This document shows positions 15,796 through 22,177 of a stretch of 42,912 nt of DNA, in pieces (the first letter of the stretch is position 1; each line of letters opens with the position of its first letter). This DNA is from an uncultured Myroides sp. (GTDB lineage: Bacteria; Bacteroidota; Bacteroidia; Flavobacteriales; Flavobacteriaceae). The translations under genes and the position numbers were made by a program. Where the stretch lies: the NCBI GenBank assembly GCA_913777665.1, contig CAJYTF010000002.1:1-42912 (forward strand). Reading direction: 5' to 3'. The notes beneath the pieces are model-generated. The model did not search any database. It worked only from the letters and a program-made list of their open reading frames with translations, and had not been told where the DNA came from.

Positions 15796-16674
15796 ATGAA
15801 AATAATTGTAACCGGTTCGTTAGGGAACATAGGAAAAAAATTGACAACAGAATTGCTAAGCGCAGGAAACCAAGTAACCGTTGTTACAAGTTCTGCTGAT
15901 CGAAAAAGTGAAATTGAAGCATTAGGAGCAATAGCTGCTGTAGGTTCTGTAAGTGATTGGGACTTTTTAACACAGACTTTCACAGGTGCTGATGCAGTTT
16001 TTGCTATGACACCTCCAAATTTAGGCGGACAAAATATAGTTGCAAACACAACTGACGCAGGTAAAGCTTTTTCTCAAGCTTTTAAAACAGCAAATGTAAA
16101 AAAAGTGGTGATGTTAAGCAGTATTGGTGCAGATTTACCAAACGGAAACGGACCGATTGAAGGTTTATATCATATCGAACAGATTTATAACGATTTAGAA
16201 AACACAAATATCACATTCTTGCGTGCAGGTTATTTCTATACCAATTATTATAACGATATTCCGATGATTAAAAATGCGGGAATTATGGGATCAAACCTTC
16301 CGGCAAATACAAAATTACCATTGGTTCATCCGCATGATATCGCAATTGCAGCTGCCGAAGAATTACAAAAGAATTCCGAAGGAAAAAATATACGTTATAT
16401 TGTGAGTGATTTTCGATCGGCTGCAGATGTAGCTGAAAATATCGGAAAATCAATTGGAAAACCAAAACTTCCTTGGGTTGAATTTTCTGACGAAGAAGCT
16501 TTAAACGGAATGAAACAAGCTGGAGTTCCTGCTGAAATTGCCAAGTTATATACCGATATGGGCGCTGGTTTGAAAAACGGAAAAATTGCTGCTGATTTTG
16601 AAAAAAGCGGTGCATACACAGACGGAAAGATTAAACTGGAAGATTTCGCAAAAGAATATGCAAAGAAGTTTTAA
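15796..16674 (+). CDS. NmrA/SDR-type NAD(P)-binding oxidoreductase
   Basis: 292-residue atypical short-chain dehydrogenase of the NmrA / quinone-reductase-like group. The N-terminal Rossmann loop is IIVTGSLGNIGKKL (GxxGxxG). Next come ADAVFAMTPPNLGGQN and VVMLSSIGADLP, and FLRAGYFYTNYYND fills the place of the substrate loop. There is no YxxxK catalytic pair as in FabG, so a redox-sensor or NADPH:quinone reductase role is more likely. It is divergent from an HxlR repressor, a common arrangement for electrophile detoxification. A terminator follows at 16685-16714. Confidence 0.85.
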   Translation: MKIIVTGSLGNIGKKLTTELLSAGNQVTVVTSSADRKSEIEALGAIAAVGSVSDWDFLTQTFTGADAVFAMTPPNLGGQNIVANTTDAGKAFSQAFKTANVKKVVMLSSIGADLPNGNGPIEGLYHIEQIYNDLENTNITFLRAGYFYTNYYNDIPMIKNAGIMGSNLPANTKLPLVHPHDIAIAAAEELQKNSEGKNIRYIVSDFRSAADVAENIGKSIGKPKLPWVEFSDEEALNGMKQAGVPAEIAKLYTDMGAGLKNGKIAADFEKSGAYTDGKIKLEDFAKEYAKKF

Positions 16675-16684
16675 TGATAACAGC

Positions 16685-16716
16685 AAAAAAGTGAGCTTTA
16701 CGGCTCACTTTTTTTA
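16685..16716 (+). terminator. Terminator after the NmrA-type gene
   Basis: A 12-bp stem (AAAAAAGTGAGC / GCTCACTTTTTT) with a 6-nt loop and a T-run. Confidence 0.85.
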
Positions 16717-16773
16717 TTCAGCATTGATAAAATCAATCAAACCTAAATTAAATCAATCTTATACAAAAGTCCT

Positions 16774-17259
16774 CTACATAACACTAAAATGGCGAAACAG
16801 ATATCCGCCGCCAATTCCTACCAAAATAAAAAACTGTCCTTGGTTAAGCGGCATCACATACTCATGCCCTACTTTAACAGTAAAAGGAAAAGCTTCCATA
16901 TAAACATACGGACTTACACGAAATTGGTTACTAAATTCTTTATTAAAATCGAACAAATATCCGCTCGTAATTCCAACAGAAATATTGTACGATTTATATT
17001 TATCATCAACCAAAAAATACATTGCCGTGAATTGTGGCTGTAAACCCGACGGTGCTTTTGCGTTTGGCGAAGTATAATCTAAACCCAAAGCAAAATCGTA
17101 TGGTTTGTGTTTATCAAACAGCACCGGAATATTAAACGATGCCTGAAACATTGCCGCTTTATCATATTTTGCTCCTAAACTTATAATTTGTGCTTTTAAT
17201 GATTGTGTACAAAACAAGCAGAGAAAAACTCCGATTATTTTCAGTATATTATTTATCAT
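16774..17259 (-). CDS. Small outer-membrane beta-barrel-like protein
   Basis: 161-residue exported protein of unknown function. From the chosen ATG at 17259 the N-terminus is a signal peptide (ILKIIGVFLCLFCTQSLKAQ). The mature part has alternating amphipathic strands (AMFQASFNIPVLF, FALGLDYTSP, FTAMYFLVDD, ISVGITSGYLF, FILVGIGGGYLF) and an aromatic C-terminus, as in eight-strand barrels. In-frame Met codons at 17283 and 17292 would extend it into a repeat element and displace the signal peptide, so they are rejected. Confidence 0.6.
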   Translation of the reverse strand: MINNILKIIGVFLCLFCTQSLKAQIISLGAKYDKAAMFQASFNIPVLFDKHKPYDFALGLDYTSPNAKAPSGLQPQFTAMYFLVDDKYKSYNISVGITSGYLFDFNKEFSNQFRVSPYVYMEAFPFTVKVGHEYVMPLNQGQFFILVGIGGGYLFRHFSVM

Positions 17260-17292
17260 TGATTTACTTTTAAATTTAACCATCGTAATCAT

Positions 17293-17390
17293 GTCATTCC
17301 GGACTTGATCCGGAATCTCAGACTTATTAAAATGATGAGAAGCTGACCCGAGCTTGCGAACAGAACGAAGTTAATCAAGTTCAGCTTGAC
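17293..17390. repeat. REP-like intergenic palindromic element
   Basis: The left part holds 8-bp arms ATTCCGGA / TCCGGAAT (17296-17316) around a 5-nt loop. The right part holds 7-bp arms AAGCTGA / TCAGCTT (17340-17346, 17381-17387). Read inward from both ends the element begins GTCA..C.G.ACTTGAT, so its ends are related inverted copies. It resembles the dispersed 'TCATTCCGGACTTG'-type repeats found between genes in many bacteria. Copies elsewhere in this genome are expected but cannot be seen here. Confidence 0.6.
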
Positions 17391-17432
17391 AAATTTATTA
17401 GTTATGATTGATAATAGATAAAATAACCTATA

Positions 17433-18470
17433 TCATAATTTTAATACTACTTCCTTTAAATCTGCAATAAACTCATTTACAATTTCTTCAGTAGTTGCCC
17501 AAGAAGTTATCAATCGAATTGCGGTATTTTCGGTATCGATTTCTTTCCATTGATAGAAAAGATATTTGGTTTCTAACTGATCGATTACTTTTTTAGGCAG
17601 AACAGGAAAAATCTGATTGCTAACAGGATCGGTCAAAAACAAATATCCACATTCTTTTACGGCATCGGCAATTTTTTTTGCCATTGCATTGGCATGTTTT
17701 GCCAGTTTAAAATACAAATCATCTTTAAATAATTCTAAAAACTGAATGCCTAATAAACGTCCTTTAGCCAGCAATGCGCCTTTCTGCTTCAGTACATAAT
17801 CAAATTCGGGTGCTAATAATTTATTGTTAAACACAATAGCTTCGCCCAATAAGGCTCCGTTTTTTGTTCCGCCTATGTAAAAAACATCGGTTAATTGCGA
17901 AATATCTGCCAATGTTAAATCGTTATTTTCTGCCATTAACGCATTTCCCAATCGAGCTCCATCCATAAAAAGTAACAAATCGTTCGCTTTGCAAAACTCC
18001 GATAATTCAATAAGTTCTGATTTATTGTAAATTGATCCGATTTCGGTGGCATTCGAAATATAAATCATTCTGGGTTTAACAACATGTGGTCGTAAAGTAT
18101 ATTCCTTTAAAACATTGCGGATTGCTTCAGGCTGAAGTTTTCCGTTTGATGATTCCACTGTGATAATTCGATGCCCAACCGCTTCAATGGCTCCGGTTTC
18201 GTGCGAAAAAATATGCCCTGTATTTGCACTGATAACCGCTTCGTGAATTTTTAACAGTGCCGAAATAACCAGCAAATTGGTCTGTGTACCGCCCGAAACA
18301 AAATAAATGGCAGCATTGTGGTTTTCTATTTTCTGTTGAAGAATCTGTTTAGCTTGCAAAGAATATTCATCTTCGCCATAGCCCGACTGCTGTATTAAAT
18401 TGGTTTCGATAAGTTTTTGAAGGATGTTTGGATGCGCACCTTCGGAATAATCATTTCTAAAACTATACAT
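17433..18470 (-). CDS. Threonine aldolase-family PLP enzyme
   Basis: 345-residue fold-type I pyridoxal-phosphate enzyme. The family start FRNDYSEGAHPNIL is followed by GGTQTNLLVISALL (cofactor phosphate loop), HIFSHETGAIEAVGH, LFMDGARLGNAL with Asp170 for the pyridine nitrogen, and Lys203 in IGGTKNG as the Schiff-base lysine. It probably splits L-threonine or L-allo-threonine to glycine and acetaldehyde, though other beta-hydroxy amino acids are possible. It is monocistronic, transcribed towards the REP-like element. Confidence 0.85.
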   Translation of the reverse strand: MYSFRNDYSEGAHPNILQKLIETNLIQQSGYGEDEYSLQAKQILQQKIENHNAAIYFVSGGTQTNLLVISALLKIHEAVISANTGHIFSHETGAIEAVGHRIITVESSNGKLQPEAIRNVLKEYTLRPHVVKPRMIYISNATEIGSIYNKSELIELSEFCKANDLLLFMDGARLGNALMAENNDLTLADISQLTDVFYIGGTKNGALLGEAIVFNNKLLAPEFDYVLKQKGALLAKGRLLGIQFLELFKDDLYFKLAKHANAMAKKIADAVKECGYLFLTDPVSNQIFPVLPKKVIDQLETKYLFYQWKEIDTENTAIRLITSWATTEEIVNEFIADLKEVVLKL

Positions 18471-18555
18471 AGAATTACGGTTTCGGTGATCATTTTATGA
18501 TTGATCTATTCAAAAATACGCATTTAAAATATTGAAAGCTGCGTTTAATCATAAT

Positions 18556-18588
18556 AAAAAAGAGAGCATGTACACAACACGCTCTCTT
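18556..18588 (-). terminator. Terminator after the YceI gene
   Basis: AAGAGAGC pairs with GCTCTCTT, extended across one mismatch by TGT/ACA. On the minus strand the stem is followed by a run of six T. Confidence 0.8.
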
Positions 18589-18612
18589 CTTGCATTAACT
18601 ATGAAAAAATAA

Positions 18613-19290
18613 TTACTTATTTCCTTTAATGTTTAATTCGATATCAATTTCTTGAGAAATCATCCAATCTTTTGCATCACCATCAGTTCCGTAAACCAAT
18701 CCCCAATCTTGGCGGTTAATAGTAAATTTAGATGTTAAACTAATTTCTGTATCAGAAACAACCGTTTTTGCAGGAAAAGTAACATTAACCGTTTTGTCTT
18801 TAATAGTCAAGTTTCCACTGATTACGTAGTTTGCATCGGCAATAGCACTTTTATCTGTAGCTGCATCAAAAGCTTTAACATTGGTAATTTCAAATTTAGC
18901 CGTTGGATATTTTTCGATATCAAAAAAATCGGCATTTTTTAAGTGCAAATCTAAATCTGCTGACGTTTTTCCGCCCGATGAAGCTGCATCAACAGAAGCC
19001 GCATCTGTTAAAATAGATTTCATATCCATAACAAACGATCCGCCGGTAATTGCACCGTTTTCTGCAGAAATTGTTCCTTCGCTTTTAATTATTCCAAAAC
19101 GTGGGTTTAAACCGCCTTTGTGGTAACCTGTCCATTTTACTTGACTTGCTTCTTTATTTACAGTGTAAGTATCACCTTTTTCGGCAGCAACTTCTTGCGG
19201 AGCTGTAGTTGTAGATTGATCGCTGGCAGCACGTTGGCAAGAAACGATAAAAGCCGATGCCACAACGGCTAAAACAAATACTTTTTTCAT
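18613..19290 (-). CDS. YceI-family lipoprotein
   Basis: 225-residue lipoprotein (lipobox FIVSC, Cys18) with a short S/T/Q linker and a YceI lipocalin-like barrel: YTVNKEASQVKWTGYHKGG, then GGSFVMDMKSI, HLKNADFFDIEKYPTAKFEITNV and FTINRQDWGLVYG near the end. YceI proteins bind polyisoprenoid-type lipids; its ligand here is unknown. It is divergently transcribed from an HxlR-type repressor, with two palindromic operator-like sites between them, so it is probably under that repressor. The intact lipobox predicts membrane attachment. Confidence 0.9.
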   Translation of the reverse strand: MKKVFVLAVVASAFIVSCQRAASDQSTTTAPQEVAAEKGDTYTVNKEASQVKWTGYHKGGLNPRFGIIKSEGTISAENGAITGGSFVMDMKSILTDAASVDAASSGGKTSADLDLHLKNADFFDIEKYPTAKFEITNVKAFDAATDKSAIADANYVISGNLTIKDKTVNVTFPAKTVVSDTEISLTSKFTINRQDWGLVYGTDGDAKDWMISQEIDIELNIKGNK

Positions 19291-19358
19291 TATAAAATCA
19301 ATTATATTTTTTAATTATTCAGATGGTAAATTTACAGGATATTAAAGTTCTTTTCACT

Positions 19359-19399
19359 ATTAGTTTCCTTTTAGAAACTAATTTCCTTGAAGAAACTAT
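19359..19399. promoter_or_regulatory. Twin palindromic operator (HxlR / YceI)
   Basis: A perfect 9-6-9 palindrome, arms ATTAGTTTC and GAAACTAAT (19359-19382), is followed by a weaker copy with half-sites TTTC and GAAACTA (19382-19398). The centres are 18 bp apart. The block lies between the two genes; the second site covers the -33 position for the HxlR gene, whose -7 box TATTTTTG is at 19412-19419. Confidence 0.7.
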
Positions 19400-19447
19400 T
19401 GTTTAAAACCGTATTTTTGTAATCTGTTTGTAAATCATCAAAATAAA

Positions 19448-19822
19448 ATGAAGAAAAAAGCCGTACTAAATAATAACGCTGTGTGCCAAACCAGAATGAC
19501 TGCGATTAAAGACACCATGGAAATACTATCAGGAAAATGGAAATTTCATATTTTAGGAACATTGATTCGAGGTGAAAAATTACGTTTTATGGATCTTTTA
19601 CGTGAGATTGACGGTATTGGGACAAAAATGCTGTCTAAAGAACTTCAAGATTTAGAAATGAATCATTTGGTAAAACGAACCGTGTTTAATACCAAACCTG
19701 TAACCGTTGAATACGAAATTACCGAATACGGCAAAACCTTGAGTCCGATTATTGAAGAAATTGCCAATTGGGGAATCGACTACCGAAACAAATTGCATAA
19801 GAAAAGCGAGATTGCTGTATAA
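19448..19822 (+). CDS. HxlR-family regulator (single Cys13)
   Basis: 124-residue winged-helix protein. TMEILSGKWKFHILGTLIRGEKLRFMDLLREIDGIGTKMLSKELQDLEMNHLV is replaced here by its key parts: the GKWKFHIL helix, the DGIGTKMLSKELQDLE recognition helix, and the wing ending VEYEITEYGKTL. The sole cysteine, Cys13 in NAVCQTRM, lies ahead of the first HTH helix as in thiol-switch HxlR proteins. It probably controls the divergent YceI lipoprotein and itself through the twin palindrome. Confidence 0.9.
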   Translation: MKKKAVLNNNAVCQTRMTAIKDTMEILSGKWKFHILGTLIRGEKLRFMDLLREIDGIGTKMLSKELQDLEMNHLVKRTVFNTKPVTVEYEITEYGKTLSPIIEEIANWGIDYRNKLHKKSEIAV

Positions 19823-19863
19823 TTTTATTCTTAAAACAAAGATGTCTAAAAAACTATTAAAAA

Positions 19864-19893
19864 GTAAAAAATCCGCTAAAAGCAGATTTTTAC
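19864..19893 (+). terminator. Probable terminator after the second HxlR gene
   Basis: Imperfect stem (19864-19876 with 19882-19893, one mismatch and one bulge) with A- and T-runs. It may also serve tRNA-Arg on the other strand. Confidence 0.55.
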
Positions 19894-19915
19894 TAAGGAA
19901 AAATTAATCCTTTTG

Positions 19916-19989
19916 TGACGATGGCAGGATTCAAACCTGCAACCTTCTGAGCCGTAATCAGATGCGCTATTCAGTTGCGCCACATCGCC
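19916..19989 (-). tRNA. tRNA-Arg (anticodon ACG)
   Basis: 74-nt cloverleaf on the minus strand. The acceptor GGCGATG pairs with CATCGTC, the anticodon stem-loop is TCTGA-TTACGGC-TCAGA and the T-arm contains GGTTTGAATCC. A34 would be converted to inosine. Confidence 0.94.
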
Positions 19990-20010
19990 TTGTTATTTTT
20001 TATAACGGTG

Positions 20011-20043
20011 CAAATATAGTGGTTCTTTAATACATAAACCAAA
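20011..20043 (-). promoter_or_regulatory. Promoter of tRNA-Arg(ACG)
   Basis: On the minus strand: TTTG (20043-20040), 21 bp, TATATTTG (20018-20011), then CACC. The layout and the TTTGCACC junction match the other tRNA promoter in this window. Confidence 0.75.
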
Positions 20044-20127
20044 CATTTTAATGCTTTTTTTGAATAAAATAGGATTGCGGTTTATAAGTTATTTGTTTTT
20101 AATAACTTGTGATTATTAAAAAATTAG

Positions 20128-20159
20128 TTTGCCCGCTTTTAAAACTTAAAATATCTTTG
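20128..20159 (+). promoter_or_regulatory. Promoter of the methyltransferase-like gene
   Basis: TTTG (20128-20131), 20 bp, TATCTTTG (20152-20159): a full consensus promoter. It predicts a start near 20166 and supports the GTG start codon at 20186. Confidence 0.75.
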
Positions 20160-20185
20160 AGGTTTAATAATATCAACAGAATAAA

Positions 20186-20671
20186 GTGTTTTCATATCTG
20201 CATTTTTTAGTAAAATCTACCAATCAGCATGGAGTTCATTCTCCTTTTGTCTATAACTATATTACTAAAGGTTTGTATCAACAGAAAAAAGACTTTTCTA
20301 CTCCGCATAAAACCAATCAATGGTTATTACAATCAATACAATACTTTCAACCAAAAACTGTTTATGTATCAAACATAAATTTGTTAAATGATATCAAAGA
20401 AATATCAGTAGAAAAAACTCTTGATTTATCAAACGCAGATTTAATTTTAGATCACTACACATTAGAAAATCACGCACGAATACTTCAAACAATAAACAGC
20501 ATGAACAATTCACAGCTTTTGTTGATTGCTTCGTACAAAAAATATCCAAAATCTTTTGTGGATGAATTAAGAAAAAATCCTGATATTACATTGGTTGTTG
20601 ATTTTTACTATGGCTGCTTAATATCAAAACGTACCGAACAACCAAAACAAAACTTCTTTATACGCTATTAA
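20186..20671 (+). CDS. Shortened methyltransferase-like protein
   Basis: 161-residue cytosolic protein. Its N-terminus (LHFLVKSTNQHGVHSPFVYN) and C-terminus (ITLVVDFYYGCLISKR ... NFFIRY) look like a class I SAM-dependent methyltransferase group common in flavobacteria and usually around 230 or more residues long. The expected glycine-rich SAM loop after QYFQPK is missing (VYVSNINLLND instead), and the middle of the domain is shortened. It is therefore probably a non-catalytic derivative; this comparison is from memory of the family. It starts at GTG behind a strong promoter, and its stop overlaps the stop of the convergent DoxX gene by four bases. Confidence 0.65.
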   Translation: MFSYLHFLVKSTNQHGVHSPFVYNYITKGLYQQKKDFSTPHKTNQWLLQSIQYFQPKTVYVSNINLLNDIKEISVEKTLDLSNADLILDHYTLENHARILQTINSMNNSQLLLIASYKKYPKSFVDELRKNPDITLVVDFYYGCLISKRTEQPKQNFFIRY

Positions 20672-21084
20672 AAATAGGTTCGTTTATTCATACGTGCATC
20701 AATACTGTTATCGCCCGGACCAACAATTAGCAAAAACACAAAACCAATCAAATATAAAAAGCCTAATTCAGCTTCACCAAAAATCTGCCATCCGTGAGTG
20801 CCAATTGCTACCAACATGGTTACGATTAACGGAATTAAAGCAACGCGGGTGTATAAGCCAAATATTAGTAATATCGAACATAAAATCTCAACAATAATTG
20901 CTAAAATTAAAGATATTTGCGAACCTAAACCTAAAAAATCATAAAACTGCGTCTTTAAAACTTCTAAATTAACAATCTTCATCCATCCGTGGTTTGCAAT
21001 CATCAATCCGCCTAAACATAAACGAAACAACAACAGCCCAAAACTTAAGGTTTTAGGTGATATTTTCGTAGTACTTAATTTCAT
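20668..21084 (-). CDS. DoxX-family membrane protein
   Basis: 138-residue inner-membrane protein with four helices. DoxX features are LLLFRLCLGGLMIANHGWMKI, the central IVEILCSILLIFGLYTRVAL and a C-terminal GFVFLLIVGPGDNSIDARM. Function in the family is poorly defined. Its TAA stop and that of the plus-strand methyltransferase-like gene share the bases TTAA at 20668-20671, leaving no room for a terminator between the two. Confidence 0.85.
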   Translation of the reverse strand: MKLSTTKISPKTLSFGLLLFRLCLGGLMIANHGWMKIVNLEVLKTQFYDFLGLGSQISLILAIIVEILCSILLIFGLYTRVALIPLIVTMLVAIGTHGWQIFGEAELGFLYLIGFVFLLIVGPGDNSIDARMNKRTYF

Positions 21085-21181
21085 AATTTATCTTTTCTTT
21101 TTAATAACAATTACCAATTTAGCTAATTAATATTAAACGCACAACTTATTTTTTTAGTGTATATTTACGGAAACATTATTT

Positions 21182-21754
21182 ATGAAGGTTTATACTAAAA
21201 CAGGCGATAAAGGTACTACCGCATTATTTGGGGGATCGCGCGTACCAAAGTACCATATTCGTATTGAAAGTTACGGAACGGTAGACGAGTTAAATTCGTA
21301 CATTGGTTTAATTCGCGATCAGGAAATCAATACTATATATAAAGATCAGTTAATTCGTATTCAGGACAGATTGTTCACTTTGGGTGCCATTTTAGCTACC
21401 GATCCTGAAAAAGCAATTTTAAAAAACGGTAAAGAACGATTGAATATACCTAAAATTACCGAAGAAGATGTTACCTTTTTAGAGCAAGCTATTGATGAGA
21501 TGGAAACAAATCTGCCGCAAATGACTCATTTTGTCTTACCTGGCGGACATACAACCGTGTCATATTGTCATATTGCACGTTGTGTTTGTCGCAGAGCCGA
21601 GCGTTTATCTACCCATTTAAATGACATAGAGCCTACGGATGAAATGGTTTTGAAGTATTTAAACCGACTTTCTGACTATTTATTTGTGTTGGCACGAAAG
21701 TTGACTTTTGATTTGAACGCCGAAGAGGTAAAATGGATACCCGAAAAACAATAA
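21182..21754 (+). CDS. Cob(I)alamin adenosyltransferase, PduO type
   Basis: 190-residue PduO-type ATP:cob(I)alamin adenosyltransferase that makes adenosylcobalamin from ATP and reduced corrinoid. The N-terminal ATP-binding motif KVYTKTGDKGTTALFGG is followed by RIESYGTVDELNSYIGL, then HFVLPGGH and ARCVCRRAERL, the family's central signature with its conserved Arg/Glu pair. The length is typical. No other cobalamin genes or a B12-dependent mutase are in the window. A short A/T hairpin (21799-21825) may terminate it. Confidence 0.93.
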   Translation: MKVYTKTGDKGTTALFGGSRVPKYHIRIESYGTVDELNSYIGLIRDQEINTIYKDQLIRIQDRLFTLGAILATDPEKAILKNGKERLNIPKITEEDVTFLEQAIDEMETNLPQMTHFVLPGGHTTVSYCHIARCVCRRAERLSTHLNDIEPTDEMVLKYLNRLSDYLFVLARKLTFDLNAEEVKWIPEKQ

Positions 21755-21798
21755 TAAGGTATCTTAACATAACAAACGTTCTTTATTTAGAAAGATTT

Positions 21799-21825
21799 AA
21801 TGAAAAAAAAATTGCTTTTTTCATT
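21799..21825 (+). terminator. Weak A/T hairpin after the PduO gene
   Basis: A 10-bp A/T-rich stem (AATGAAAAAA / TTTTTTCATT) with a 7-nt loop. Low stem stability makes termination uncertain. Confidence 0.4.
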
Positions 21826-21866
21826 ATAAAATTTATTTTTGCACATAATTACTAAAAATATCAAAG

Positions 21867-22088
21867 ATGTATTGGACATTAGAATTAGCATCGTATTTAA
21901 GTGATGCCCCATGGCCAGCTACCAAAGATGAGCTTATAGATTACGCCATCAGAACTGGTGCACCTTTAGAAGTTGTAGAAAACTTACAATCGATCGAAGA
22001 TGAAGGTGAGATCTATGAATCAATGGAAGAAATTTGGCCAGATTATCCTTCAGATGAAGACTATCTTTGGAACGAGGATGAATATTAG
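21867..22088 (+). CDS. DUF2795 family protein
   Basis: 73-residue acidic protein of the DUF2795 group: YWTLELASYLSDAPWPATKDELIDYAIRTGAPLEVVENL carries the domain, and the remainder is an acidic aromatic tail (EEIWPDYPSDEDYLWNEDEY). It has neither signal nor membrane segment. Function is unknown. A TATTTTTG box at 21834-21841 gives a 25-nt leader. In this window it lies just before secA, separated by a terminator at 22101-22131. Confidence 0.85.
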   Translation: MYWTLELASYLSDAPWPATKDELIDYAIRTGAPLEVVENLQSIEDEGEIYESMEEIWPDYPSDEDYLWNEDEY

Positions 22089-22100
22089 AAATACATAGCA

Positions 22101-22133
22101 AAAAAAGTCTCGGTTAACAAGAGGCTTTTTTTT
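22101..22133 (+). terminator. Terminator between the DUF2795 gene and secA
   Basis: An 11-bp stem (AAAAAAGTCTC / GAGGCTTTTTT, one G-U) with a 9-nt loop and a T-run. Confidence 0.8.
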
Positions 22134-22177
22134 GTAACCACATATCACGGAATATTAATTTAAAATCAAACTTATTT

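Noticed and set aside
16283..16615. A 110-codon minus-strand frame within the NmrA-type gene
   Set aside because: Antisense shadow rich in F, Q and R; the plus-strand gene carries recognisable family motifs.
17260..17292. Longer start for the small outer-membrane protein
   Set aside because: The extra residues put a charged stretch before the signal peptide and reach the edge of the REP-like repeat.
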